A DNA stretch of 40,344 nucleotides from Tissierellia bacterium (GCA_012728295.1 JAAYFJ010000093.1:1-40344); one strand, 5' to 3'; numbered from the stretch's first letter, positions 1 to 8,549 are shown. A program made the numbers and translations. Notes: generated by a model from the sequence alone, not told the origin.

Positions 1-68
1 CCTTATGCTGTTCAGAATAGAACCCATATGGTAAAATGAATTTGGTAGAAACATTCCATATGGGGTGT

Positions 69-106
69 GCCTTTGGTCTTTGTGCTAAAGGCTTTTTTCT
101 TTTTTG
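69..106 (+). terminator. Intrinsic terminator, plus strand
   Basis: Arms GCCTTTGG (69-76) and CTAAAGGC (85-92) can pair over 8 bp including one G-T pair, with an 8-nt loop. A T-rich run (TTTTTTCTTTTTT) follows on the plus strand. It would stop a plus-strand transcript entering from the left. Its distal arm overlaps the stop codon of the convergent mobilization-type gene. Confidence 0.6.
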
Positions 107-405
107 ATTTCATAGTACATTTCTATTAAAAAACTTAAAATCTCTTGGTCTTTCTCTTCTAATCTTCCATATTTCTTTACAAGCTTTGCTAGTCTAAATA
201 TTTCTAAAGCAAATTTATCTTCAAGTCTATAGTCAGCCTTAATAGACACAGTAGAGGAAATTAATGAACTAATAATATAGTCTTGTTTGGAGAGTCCACT
301 TAATTCTACTTTCTTATCTAATAGGTCAGCTTCTTTTTCCGTTGCCCTAAAAGAAATTATTTTATTTCTCTTTCTTTTAACTTGTTTTTTTCTTTCATTA
401 TTCAT
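85..405 (-). CDS. Small relaxosome/mobilization-type (MobC-like) protein
   Basis: This is a 106-residue basic protein. The N-terminus is rich in Lys/Arg, followed by a ribbon-helix-helix-like stretch (FRATEKEADLLDKKVELSGL, about residues 19-38), then a helical charged tail. The pattern of a FRAT-type strand, a helix and 'SGLSKQDYI' is typical of MobC-like accessory proteins of plasmids and integrative mobilizable elements, which help a relaxase bind its origin of transfer. I chose the ATG at 405 because GGAGG sits 6 nt upstream; an earlier in-frame ATG at 438 has no such site. It overlaps the end of the integrase gene by 8 bp, so the two are probably co-translated. No relaxase is in view and would lie further left. 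The family is recognised by pattern only; a generic ribbon-helix-helix regulator is the alternative. Confidence 0.5.
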   Translation of the reverse strand: MNNERKKQVKRKRNKIISFRATEKEADLLDKKVELSGLSKQDYIISSLISSTVSIKADYRLEDKFALEIFRLAKLVKKYGRLEEKDQEILSFLIEMYYEIKKEKSL

Positions 406-1519
406 TTTCGTCCTCCAATAATTTTTCCCATTCATCATCTAAATTGCTTTTCCTTATTGTAGATAAGGAATTAGCCATATCATTTTGTTTACTTGGGAAT
501 AAGTGAGCATATCTATAGGTTATATCGATGGATTCATGACCTAATCTATCTGCTATGGCTATGGCTGAATAGCCTAATTCAATTAAAAGAGATACGTGGG
601 AATGTCTTAAATCATGGACCCTAATCCTTTTAACTCCAGCCTTTTTACTTCCCCTAGTCATTTCATGGTGGAGATAGGACTTGGTAATTGGAAATAATAG
701 CTGATTGTCCTTTAGCTTGTATATACCAGCCATGTATTTTTCTATTTCATTTGCTAAAAAGTCTGGCATTACAACTGTTCTAATGCTCTTCTTTGTCTTA
801 GGCTCTGTTATAATATTTTCCTTATCTATTCTCTGAAGTGATTGGTTTATTCTAATTGTTTTATTGGTAAAATTAAACTTTTCCTTAGTCAAGGCCAAGA
901 GTTCACCCGTCCTTAAACCACACCAATAAAGGATTTCAAATGCATGATAGGATATTGGCTTATCCTTAACTTCTTCTATGAACCTTCCATATTCTTCTTC
1001 AGTCCAAAATAACATTTCTGATGCTTCTTTTTCTCCCATGGAACCAACATCCCTTGCAACATTAGATTTTAAATTATAATACTTGCAAGCATGATTAAGG
1101 ACACTGCTTAATTGGGCATGGATTGTTCTTAAATAAGTCTGGGAATATTTTCTGCCTTTGTCATCCTCCTCTCTCATTAAAATATTTTGCCATTTAACTA
1201 TTGTTGTTTTGGTAATTTCATTAACTTGAAGATCTCCTATATAGGGAATAACCTTTGTCCTTATTATTTGTTCCTTAGTTCTCCAAGTATTTTCTCTTAA
1301 TCTTGGCCGCATATCTCTCCCATACATTTCAAAAAATTCAGCAAATGTCATATCTAGATTTCCAGCTTGCTCTCTTAAAAAATCTTCTTCCCATTTCAGA
1401 GCTTCTTTTTTTGTTTTAAATCCTCTTTTCTTCCTATTTATTTTCTCACCTCGCCAGTTGGTGTAGGTGAATTTAGCAAACCATGTGCCATTTCCACTTT
1501 CGTCTCTATAGGCTCCCAA
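398..1519 (-). CDS. int: Tyrosine recombinase/integrase of an integrative element
   Basis: The 373-residue protein has the layout of Tn916/phage-type integrases. An N-terminal arm-binding domain comes first (WFAKFTYTNWRGEK... followed by FKTKKEALKWE). A SAM-like core-binding domain follows ('TFAEFFEMYGRDMRPRLRENTW' region), then the catalytic domain. Catalytic residues are visible: Arg in CGLRTGEL, His-Leu-Arg-His in VHDLRHSH, His in RLGHESI and the nucleophilic Tyr in the segment TYRYAHLFP. I chose TTG at 1519 because AGGAGG lies 7 nt upstream and it starts 2 nt after the excisionase stop; the longer reading to 1549 has no ribosome site. The enzyme would integrate and excise the element to which it, xis and the mob-like gene belong. 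The target is not proven; see the guaA finding. Confidence 0.92.
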   Translation of the reverse strand: MGAYRDESGNGTWFAKFTYTNWRGEKINRKKRGFKTKKEALKWEEDFLREQAGNLDMTFAEFFEMYGRDMRPRLRENTWRTKEQIIRTKVIPYIGDLQVNEITKTTIVKWQNILMREEDDKGRKYSQTYLRTIHAQLSSVLNHACKYYNLKSNVARDVGSMGEKEASEMLFWTEEEYGRFIEEVKDKPISYHAFEILYWCGLRTGELLALTKEKFNFTNKTIRINQSLQRIDKENIITEPKTKKSIRTVVMPDFLANEIEKYMAGIYKLKDNQLLFPITKSYLHHEMTRGSKKAGVKRIRVHDLRHSHVSLLIELGYSAIAIADRLGHESIDITYRYAHLFPSKQNDMANSLSTIRKSNLDDEWEKLLEDENE

Positions 1520-1521
1520 TA

Positions 1522-1710
1522 CTAAGCCTCCTTTCTTTCTTGATAGCAATACTTGTCTAAGAAATATTGTCTATTGATTTTTCCTCTTTGAACTCTGTAG
1601 CCTAGTTCAACTAATTCTTGATTCATTTCATTTATTATTTGATAGGCTGTAGTTCTGCTAACTTCTAAAAACTCTTGTACTTCTTTTGCATTCATAAAAA
1701 TTTTTTCCAT
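1522..1710 (-). CDS. xis: Excisionase / small MerR-like HTH protein
   Basis: The 62-residue protein begins with a winged-helix DNA-binding motif (MNAKEVQEFLEVSRTTAYQI, residues 6-25) and ends with GKINRQYFLDKY. This is the usual form of small excisionase-like proteins directly upstream of integrases in clostridial conjugative and mobilizable elements. AAGGAGG lies 7 nt before the ATG. The integrase starts 2 nt after its stop, so the pair is one transcript from the consensus promoter at 1752-1780. Its expected job is to bend DNA at the attachment sites and favour excision. Some relatives are simple transcription regulators, so the excision role is inferred from position. Confidence 0.8.
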   Translation of the reverse strand: MEKIFMNAKEVQEFLEVSRTTAYQIINEMNQELVELGYRVQRGKINRQYFLDKYCYQERKEA

Positions 1711-1726
1711 ACTTATTCCTCCTTTC

Positions 1727-1765
1727 AGTTCATTTGTGAACTATGAATCTTATTATAATAGTTCA
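1727..1765. promoter_or_regulatory. Dyad operators over the xis-int promoter
   Basis: Three AGTTCA half-sites occur here. AGTTCA (1727-1732) and TGAACT (1737-1742) form a 16-bp dyad with a TTTG centre. TGAACTAT (1737-1744) and ATAGTTCA (1758-1765) form a wider dyad that flanks the -10 box. This arrangement fits repression of xis-int by the divergent XRE protein; the identity of the binder is inferred. Confidence 0.55.
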
Positions 1766-1780
1766 TTTCTGCTCTGTCAA
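1752..1780 (-). promoter_or_regulatory. Consensus sigma-A promoter of the xis-int-mob operon
   Basis: On the minus strand TTGACA (1775-1780) and TATAAT (1752-1757) are separated by 17 bp, a perfect match to the vegetative consensus. Such a strong promoter on an excision operon makes sense only if it is normally repressed, which fits the dyads overlapping it. Confidence 0.85.
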
Positions 1781-1855
1781 GGTTTTTTATAAAATATTTA
1801 AGATTTACTTTCCTATATAATTAGATTATAGATAATATCAGACAGAACACATCTG

Positions 1856-1884
1856 TTGCTATCTAAAATCTTATATGATAAAAT
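1856..1884 (+). promoter_or_regulatory. Promoter of the XRE regulator
   Basis: TTGCTA (1856-1861), a 17-bp spacer and TAAAAT (1879-1884) with an extended TG one base upstream lie 30 bp before the start codon. A 15-bp dyad (ACAGA-N5-TCTGT, 1842-1856) abuts the -35 box and could be a second operator. Confidence 0.6.
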
Positions 1885-1914
1885 ATATAGTATAATCTGA
1901 AAAGAGGTGGAAAA

Positions 1915-2343
1915 ATGATTTCAGGAAGTAAATTAAAGGAGCTTAGGCTTTTAAGAGGCCTTACTCAAAAAGAACTGGCAATAAAATCAGAATTAACTGA
2001 TGCAGCAATTAGGAATTATGAATTAGGTAATAGATCTCCTAGTAGGGAACAGATGCGGAAAATTGCCAATGCTTTAGAGTGCGATATTTCTGCCTTAATA
2101 GATCATACTCCTATTTCTAGTTTTGAATTTATGCAAATACTTTTTGATTATGAGGTAGAGTTAAAAATCAGACCCCTAGTAGAAGATTCTACAATAGGGT
2201 TGCTTTCACATGATATGAATTTAAATGACTTCCTTATTGAATGGGATGAAATGAGGAAAAAGCATTATAATGGAGAGATTTCTGATGAGGAATTTGAAGA
2301 TTGGAAGTTGTCTTATCCTAAAAAATCTAGATTGAAAAAATAA
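1915..2343 (+). CDS. XRE-family (cI-like) transcription regulator of the element
   Basis: The 142-residue protein has a canonical XRE helix-turn-helix at residues 4-58 (GSKLKELRLLRGLTQKELA, then LTDAAIRNYELGNRSPS). The C-terminal half is acidic and helical, with no peptidase motif, so it is not a LexA-type self-cleaving repressor. AGAGGTGG lies 6 nt before the ATG. It is divergent from xis-int and shares a 204-bp control gap with them, the normal place for the repressor that keeps an integrated element silent. The inducing signal is not visible in the sequence. Family assignment is firm; the target operators are inferred. Confidence 0.85.
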   Translation: MISGSKLKELRLLRGLTQKELAIKSELTDAAIRNYELGNRSPSREQMRKIANALECDISALIDHTPISSFEFMQILFDYEVELKIRPLVEDSTIGLLSHDMNLNDFLIEWDEMRKKHYNGEISDEEFEDWKLSYPKKSRLKK

Positions 2344-2358
2344 TTATTACACTATAAA

Positions 2359-2520
2359 TATATAACCTCATTTTAAACTGGTCGAAATCGACTAGTTTAA
2401 AAATAATTCAATACTAAGTATATAACCCAATTACTTTAACCCCATCGAATTCGATGGGGTTAAAGTGTTTCATAAGCAAATTCATAACCCATCTTTAACC
2501 GTATCGAATTCGATGCCTTT
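2359..2520. repeat. Three spaced palindromic modules (60-62 bp period)
   Basis: Each module starts with ATAACC (2362, 2422, 2484), and a palindrome built around TCGA follows about 5-15 bp later. Module 1 has arms of 15 bp with one mismatch (2371-2402). Module 2 is a perfect 34-bp palindrome (2433-2466; half ACTTTAACCCCATCGAA). Module 3 keeps a perfect 12-bp core (ATCGAATTCGAT, 2503-2514) with decayed flanks. They lie between the element's regulator and the guaA terminator, with no gene. Possible roles are binding sites for an element-encoded protein or nested terminators; I see no basis to choose. Confidence 0.75.
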
Positions 2521-2555
2521 AGAAATCTGTTTAGGTTTAAAAATAAATATACACA

Positions 2556-2598
2556 CCAAAAAACACCATAGATCTCTATTCAGACCTCTATGGTGTTT
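2556..2598 (-). terminator. Terminator downstream of guaA
   Basis: A perfect 12-bp stem (AAACACCATAGA at 2561-2572 with TCTATGGTGTTT at 2587-2598) is followed on the minus strand by six T (2558-2563, partly in the stem). It ends the guaB-guaA transcript about 130 bp after the guaA stop. The 2599-2726 stretch between them has no gene or clear motif. Confidence 0.75.
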
Positions 2599-2726
2599 CT
2601 ATTTGTAAGCCACTTGGCATTATTTATTAAGTTATTCTAAAAAACCTTTTTACCCAATTTCGTTCCAGTTGATGATTTTTAATCTCTATAAGCATTGGTT
2701 TTATAAGCTTTTATCTTTATTTCTTA

Positions 2727-3668
2727 CTACTCCCACTCTATTGTTGATGGTGGTTTTGTTGTAATATCGTATACAACTCTATTTACATGGTCTACTTCTT
2801 CTACTATTCTTGCTGATACTTTTTCTAATACATCATATGGAATTCTTGCCCAATCTGCTACCATTGCATCTTTTGTGTGTACTGCTCTTAATCCTATGGT
2901 GTACATATAGGTTCTTTTACCGTCTTTTACGCCTACTGAGCTCAATGGTGGTAGTATTGCAAAGTATTGCCATATTTCTTTGTCTAGGCCTGCTTTTGCA
3001 ATTTCTTCTCTGAATATAAAGTCTGCATCTCTTAGGATATCAAGTTTTTCTTTAGAGATTTCACCTAAGACTCTAACGCCTAGTCCTGGTCCTGGGAATG
3101 GTTGTCGGCTTACTAAATGCTCTGGCAAGCCTAGTACTCTTCCGACTTCTCTTACATCGTCTTTATATAGAGTTTTTAGTGGTTCTACTAGTTCTAAGCC
3201 CATGTCTTTTGGTAGTCCACCTACGTTATGATGGCTTTTAACCAAATGAGCTCCATCTCCACCACTTTCAATAATATCTGGATAGATTGTACCTTGTACT
3301 AGAAAATCTATATTTCCTAATTTCTTAGCTTCCTCTTCAAAGATTCTAATGAATTCTTCTCCAATAATAATTCTCTTCTTTTCTGGATCGCTTACACCGT
3401 CTAGTTTATTAAGAAATCTTTCCTCTGCCTTAACGTGGATAAAGTTCATGTTAAATGTATCTTTAAATACTGATTCAACTTCTTCTGGTTCACCTTTTCT
3501 CATTAATCCATGGTCTACAAAGATGCATGTTAATTGTCCTGGGCAAGCCTTATGAACTAATAGTGCTGCTACTGCACTATCAACTCCACCTGATAGGGCA
3601 CAGATGATTTTACCTTCCCCTACTTGGTTTTGAATATCTTTTATTTGATCTTGAACAAATTCTTTCAT
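2727..3668 (-). CDS. guaA: GMP synthase, ATP-pyrophosphatase part only (no glutaminase domain)
   Basis: This enzyme adenylates XMP and aminates it to GMP. The 313-residue protein opens with the N-type ATP-pyrophosphatase P-loop ([12 protein letters not shown], about residues 24-35). The XMP-binding and dimerisation domain ends in the conserved KPPSTIEWE. Ordinary bacterial GuaA has about 510 residues with an N-terminal class I glutaminase domain (Cys-His-Glu triad) of about 190 residues, which is wholly absent. The gene starts one base after the guaB stop, so this is a genuine short form and not a truncated reading. Ammonia must come directly from solution or from a separate glutaminase subunit, as in the two-subunit archaeal enzymes. 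It forms an operon with guaB, the preceding step of the pathway. The 3' end is a known type of insertion site for integrative elements. Confidence 0.95.
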   Translation of the reverse strand: MKEFVQDQIKDIQNQVGEGKIICALSGGVDSAVAALLVHKACPGQLTCIFVDHGLMRKGEPEEVESVFKDTFNMNFIHVKAEERFLNKLDGVSDPEKKRIIIGEEFIRIFEEEAKKLGNIDFLVQGTIYPDIIESGGDGAHLVKSHHNVGGLPKDMGLELVEPLKTLYKDDVREVGRVLGLPEHLVSRQPFPGPGLGVRVLGEISKEKLDILRDADFIFREEIAKAGLDKEIWQYFAILPPLSSVGVKDGKRTYMYTIGLRAVHTKDAMVADWARIPYDVLEKVSARIVEEVDHVNRVVYDITTKPPSTIEWE

Positions 3669-3669
3669 A

Positions 3670-5160
<1,491 letters not shown>

Positions 5161-5162
5161 TT

Positions 5163-5168
5163 ATTATA
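5163..5168 (-). promoter_or_regulatory. Probable -10 box of guaB-guaA
   Basis: TATAAT on the minus strand, 42 bp before the guaB start. The -35 region at 17 bp (TACAAA) is poor, so only the -10 is claimed. Confidence 0.45.
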
Positions 5169-5276
5169 TCATATTTATGAATGAGTTTGTATAATAACGC
5201 CATTTTTTATACGCATAAAATAAATACTATATTTGATTTTTCATTTTATCTATAAAATATATATTTCTTCTATATA

Positions 5277-5305
5277 TTGGCAGTTCATTTCTCTTGTGAT
5301 ATAGT
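5277..5305 (+). promoter_or_regulatory. Promoter of the DUF3783 gene
   Basis: TTGGCA (5277-5282), a 17-bp spacer and TATAGT (5300-5305) with an upstream TG (extended -10) lie 27 bp before the start codon on the plus strand. Confidence 0.65.
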
Positions 5306-5332
5306 AGGATAAATAATATTATGGAGGTTAAT

Positions 5333-5896
5333 ATGAATAAACCTATATTATTAATATATGGAATGAATGAAAATGAAAAGAGATTAGCTTTTCAAAATTT
5401 ATCTGAACAATTTAATTGTGATTTGATTTATACGGATACTCTTCAATTAAAAGAAAAAATTGGATTCCTTTTAGATATGGATGGTTTTGAAAAATGCTCA
5501 GAGCATGGTGAGTTGTCAGTGCCTGATATTGACTTTGTACTGCTTCACAATATCCCTTCTACCGACCACGTTAGTCTTTTTACATATATGAGAGAGAATG
5601 GCATAGCCACAGGCTACAAGGCGGTATTAACTGATACCAATAAGAATTGGAGCTTAGCTCATCTAATCAATGAAAATTTTGAGGAGCATAAAATAATTAC
5701 CCTTTGGCAAAAGCTAAGACAAGCTACTGTATATGCAGAAAAAATTCTACTTGAGGTGGATGATTGGGAGTTGAGCGAAGCTTTGAAAAAGTCTGCTCCT
5801 TTTGTTTCTCCTAAAGAAGAACTTCCTTACGACGAACTACTTGAGGTTTATAATGAGTTGGTTGCTCGATTGAAAACTCATTTTATTGTAGAGTAA
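5333..5896 (+). CDS. DUF3783-domain protein of unknown function
   Basis: The 187-residue soluble protein has no signal peptide or membrane segment. The central segment (VLLHNIPSTDHVSLFTYMRE, then AVLTDTNKNWSLAHLINENFEEHK, about residues 66-123) matches the pattern of the DUF3783 family as I know it: a hydrophobic strand, a helix and a 'T.TN..W....L..E' motif. I chose ATG 5333 because GGAGG lies 5 nt upstream and inside the longer reading from 5321. It is a single-gene plus-strand unit with its own promoter and terminator between two minus-strand operons. The family is found in anaerobic Firmicutes, and I know of no assigned function. Confidence 0.7.
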   Translation: MNKPILLIYGMNENEKRLAFQNLSEQFNCDLIYTDTLQLKEKIGFLLDMDGFEKCSEHGELSVPDIDFVLLHNIPSTDHVSLFTYMRENGIATGYKAVLTDTNKNWSLAHLINENFEEHKIITLWQKLRQATVYAEKILLEVDDWELSEALKKSAPFVSPKEELPYDELLEVYNELVARLKTHFIVE

Positions 5897-5907
5897 AATA
5901 CTATATT

Positions 5908-5946
5908 ACACAAAAAAGCAAGGGCTAAGCCCTTGCTTTTTTGTGT
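5908..5946. terminator. Bidirectional terminator between DUF3783 gene and vorC
   Basis: The near-perfect inverted repeat has a GC core (GCAAGGGC-TAA-GCCCTTGC) flanked by A-run and T-run, so it gives a U-tract on both strands. It serves the plus-strand DUF3783 gene and the minus-strand ptb-buk-vor operon, which converge here. Confidence 0.92.
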
Positions 5947-5951
5947 TAATA

Positions 5952-6503
5952 CTATTTTTTAAGGTCAGCTTCTGCTGCTGCTTTACCTGCTTTAATAGCA
6001 GCTTCGTTTGTTGGCCATAATTTAATCTTAGCTTCGCCGAAGATGTTCAAGAAAGCATCATAAACTGCTTCCATGCTCATGTTGCCTGCTGCTCCTAGGT
6101 ATGCACCAAGCATTACCATGTTTGAAGCTTTTGCACTACCAGCTTCCATAGCTATGCCAGTTGCATCAATGTAGCAAACGCCAATATCATCACGTTCGAT
6201 TTTTCCTTCGATTAGTGATGAGTTAACAATTACAACTCCACCTGGTACTACATCGTCGATAAACTTGTGTAAGGATGGAGCGTTGAATGCGAATAAAATA
6301 TCGATATCTTCAACTACTGGTGATCCAATAGGAGTGTCAGATATAATTACTGAACAGTTAGCTGTTCCTCCACGCATTTCAGGACCATATGATGGTAACC
6401 ATGAAACTTCTTTACCTTCAACCATTCCTGCGTAAGTTAACATTTGGCCTACTGCCATAACGCCTTGTCCACCAAATCCTGCTAATACTAGACGCTTTTC
6501 CAT
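5952..6503 (-). CDS. vorC: 2-oxoacid:ferredoxin oxidoreductase, gamma subunit
   Basis: The 183-residue subunit carries the family start GFGGQGVMAVGQML and the motif PSYGPEMRGGTANCSVI, both diagnostic of the gamma chain. This chain contacts CoA and completes the active site at the TPP subunit. It is the last gene of the ptb-buk-vorDBAC unit, 3 bp after vorA, and is followed directly by the bidirectional terminator. The gene set separates alpha, beta, gamma and delta chains, as in valine/2-oxoglutarate type enzymes and unlike the large single-chain pyruvate:ferredoxin oxidoreductase. The substrate (branched-chain 2-oxoacids or 2-oxoglutarate) cannot be read from this chain. Confidence 0.9.
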   Translation of the reverse strand: MEKRLVLAGFGGQGVMAVGQMLTYAGMVEGKEVSWLPSYGPEMRGGTANCSVIISDTPIGSPVVEDIDILFAFNAPSLHKFIDDVVPGGVVIVNSSLIEGKIERDDIGVCYIDATGIAMEAGSAKASNMVMLGAYLGAAGNMSMEAVYDAFLNIFGEAKIKLWPTNEAAIKAGKAAAEADLKK

Positions 6504-6506
6504 GTA

Positions 6507-7253
6507 TTATTCACCATCCTTATAATTTCTTAAATTACCCAATGGATAATAAGGAATCATGTTCTCTTCCAACCATTTTAATGCTTCTGGTGCTGTATAT
6601 CCCCAGTTAGTTGGGCAAGTGGAAAGAACTTCAACAATACCGAATCCTGCTTTGTCAAGCTGGCATTGGAAAGCTGCTTTAATAGCTTTTTTAGCTTTTC
6701 TGATATTTGCAGGGTTATTAACTGCAACACGCTCAACAAATTTAGCACCATTAATTGTTGCTAACATTTCAGCTATACGAATTGGTTGACCTGACCATGC
6801 TTCATCACGGCCATATGGAGCTGTGGAAGCTTTTTGTCCAACTAGTGTAGTTGGAGCCATTTGTCCACCAGTCATACCATAGATAGCGTTGTTTACGAAT
6901 ACTGTGGAAATCTTCTCTCCTCTGTGAGCTGCGTGAACGATTTCAGCAGCACCAATGGATGCTAAGTCTCCGTCACCTTGGTAGGTGAAAACAAATTTTT
7001 CAGGAAGTGTACGCTTAATTCCTGTTGCTACAGCTGGAGCTCTTCCGTGTGCAGCTTCGTGCATATCACAGTTGAAATATTTATATGCCAATACAGCACA
7101 TCCAACAGGTGCAACACCTATTGCATCTCCCAATACTCCCAACTCAACAAGACACTCACCTACTAAACGGTGAATAATTCCGTGAGTACAGCCTGGGCAA
7201 TAATGGGTTTCAACATTGGTCATACCTTTAGTTCTTTCAAAAACAATGGCCAT
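6507..7253 (-). CDS. vorA: 2-oxoacid:ferredoxin oxidoreductase, TPP-binding subunit
   Basis: The 248-residue chain binds thiamine pyrophosphate and begins catalysis by decarboxylating the 2-oxoacid. The TPP motif is visible as GDGDLASIG, with NN 25-30 residues later in VFVNNAIYGMTGGQ. The N-terminus has a CPGC pair (Cys19/Cys22) and TSTCPTNWG near the end, typical of KorB/VorA chains. The start codon overlaps the stop of vorB by one base (TAATG), indicating coupled translation. No [4Fe-4S] ferredoxin domain is fused; that role is given by VorD. The assignment to a VOR-type rather than a KOR-type enzyme rests on the ptb-buk context. Confidence 0.92.
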   Translation of the reverse strand: MAIVFERTKGMTNVETHYCPGCTHGIIHRLVGECLVELGVLGDAIGVAPVGCAVLAYKYFNCDMHEAAHGRAPAVATGIKRTLPEKFVFTYQGDGDLASIGAAEIVHAAHRGEKISTVFVNNAIYGMTGGQMAPTTLVGQKASTAPYGRDEAWSGQPIRIAEMLATINGAKFVERVAVNNPANIRKAKKAIKAAFQCQLDKAGFGIVEVLSTCPTNWGYTAPEALKWLEENMIPYYPLGNLRNYKDGE

Positions 7254-8320
7254 TATTTTGCACCTCCTAAAACTTCTTTAACTTTTGTTACTAACTCTGA
7301 TGGAGTAGGAATAACTCCACCGGTTCTACAGAAGTGTTCTACTGGAACGCGGTTTTTGATGCCGATTCTAACGTCGTCAATCATTTGTCCGTGGTTCATT
7401 TCAAAGTTAATGATGCACTTAGTGCTGTCTTCAACTTTATCAAACTCAGCATATGGGAATGGCCATAAAGTAATTGGACGAATAAGTCCTACTTTATATC
7501 CTTCTTTTGTCAATGTTTCGATTGCTGTTTTAGCAATACGTGCACTTGTTCCATAAGCTGCAATAACAACTTCTGCGCCTTCTAATCCTTCTGATTCAAC
7601 TCTGCAAACGTTTTCTTTGATTAATTCAAATTTCTTTTGAAGGTGAAGGTTATGCTCTTCTAAGATAGAAGCTTCAAGATAAAGTGAGTTAATGATATGT
7701 GGTGCGCGTTTTTCGCCAGTACCAACAGTAGCCCAATCTTCTTTTGAAGGAAGGTCATATTGTTTTTTGTTTCCGTCAAAGTCAACTGGCTCCATCATTT
7801 GTCCAACCATACCGTCTGATAATACCATAACTGGTGTTCGGTATAAATCTGCTAGGTCGAATCCTTCAATAATTAGATCTACTAATTCTTGAACGTTTGA
7901 TGGTGCTAATACGATTAATCTATAGTCACCATTTCCACCGCCTCTAGTTGCTTGGAAATAGTCAGTTTGAGATGGTTGAATAGATCCTAATCCTGGACCT
8001 CCACGCATCATGTTAACGATAAGACATGGTAGTTCTGATGCTGCTAAGTAACTGATTCCCTCTTGCTTAAGAGAAATTCCTGGGGATGATGAAGATGTCA
8101 TAACTCTAGCTCCACATCCTGCAGCTCCATAAACCATGTTAATTGCTGCTATTTCTGACTCAGCTTGCAAGAAACATCCGCCAATTTTAGGCATTTCTCT
8201 TGCAAAATACTCAGGTACCTCACTTTGAGGTGTAATGGGGTATCCGAAGAAGTGGCGGCAACCTGCTTTAATCGCTGCTGCACCTACAGCCTCGTTTCCC
8301 TTCATTAATACTCTAGTCAT
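7253..8320 (-). CDS. vorB: 2-oxoacid:ferredoxin oxidoreductase, alpha (VorB-type) subunit
   Basis: The 355-residue chain contains the pyrimidine-binding domain of the enzyme (MKGNEAVGAAAIKAGCRHFFGYPITPQSE at the N-terminus). The MTSSSSPGISLKQEGISYL and NMMRGGPGLGSIQPSQTDYFQA segments are hallmark strings of VorB/KorA proteins. The C-terminal third is a transketolase-C-like domain. The length matches chains usually named 3-methyl-2-oxobutanoate dehydrogenase VorB. GAGGAATGTGAG precedes the ATG. With ptb and buk upstream, the likely product is isobutyryl-, isovaleryl- or 2-methylbutyryl-CoA from valine, leucine and isoleucine (Stickland oxidation). 2-oxoglutarate cannot be excluded. Confidence 0.92.
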   Translation of the reverse strand: MTRVLMKGNEAVGAAAIKAGCRHFFGYPITPQSEVPEYFAREMPKIGGCFLQAESEIAAINMVYGAAGCGARVMTSSSSPGISLKQEGISYLAASELPCLIVNMMRGGPGLGSIQPSQTDYFQATRGGGNGDYRLIVLAPSNVQELVDLIIEGFDLADLYRTPVMVLSDGMVGQMMEPVDFDGNKKQYDLPSKEDWATVGTGEKRAPHIINSLYLEASILEEHNLHLQKKFELIKENVCRVESEGLEGAEVVIAAYGTSARIAKTAIETLTKEGYKVGLIRPITLWPFPYAEFDKVEDSTKCIINFEMNHGQMIDDVRIGIKNRVPVEHFCRTGGVIPTPSELVTKVKEVLGGAK

Positions 8321-8333
8321 CTCACATTCCTCC

Positions 8334-8549
8334 TTATAGTCTTTCCACGGTTATTACTTGGTCCGGGCAGATTGTCGCACAGTTTGCACAGCCAATACAC
8401 TCATCTTGATCAATACAGTGTGCAGGATTGTATCCCTTGCGATTGATTTTGGTTTTGTCCATTTCCAAGATGTGCTTGGGGCAGACAGTTGTGCACAATG
8501 TGCAACCCTTGCAAATATCCTCGTTGAAAGTCACTCTTCCTTTTGCCAT
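8334..8549 (-). CDS. vorD: 2[4Fe-4S] ferredoxin-like delta subunit of the oxidoreductase
   Basis: The 71-residue protein is almost entirely two CxxCxxCxxxCP clusters (Cys13/16/19/23 and Cys51/54/57/61), each preceded by an acidic residue pair. It takes electrons from the TPP chain and passes them to free ferredoxin. AAGGAGG lies upstream of the ATG, and vorB starts 13 bp after its stop. An extra Cys45 between the clusters is not a ligand in the usual pattern. Confidence 0.93.
   Translation of the reverse strand: MAKGRVTFNEDICKGCTLCTTVCPKHILEMDKTKINRKGYNPAHCIDQDECIGCANCATICPDQVITVERL

Noticed and set aside
23..65. CCCATATGG/CCATATGGGG inverted repeat as an attachment site
   Set aside because: Each arm is itself palindromic, no match exists near guaA, and the element clearly continues to the left; too little to call.
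2359..2520. Possible short CRISPR array
   Set aside because: Only three units; the repeats are palindromes that differ strongly from each other, the direct-repeat part is 6-10 bp, and no cas gene is present.
2727..3668. guaA as a frameshifted or truncated pseudogene
   Set aside because: The start is one base after the guaB stop and the reading frame is intact to the conserved C-terminus, so there is no room for a lost N-terminal domain.
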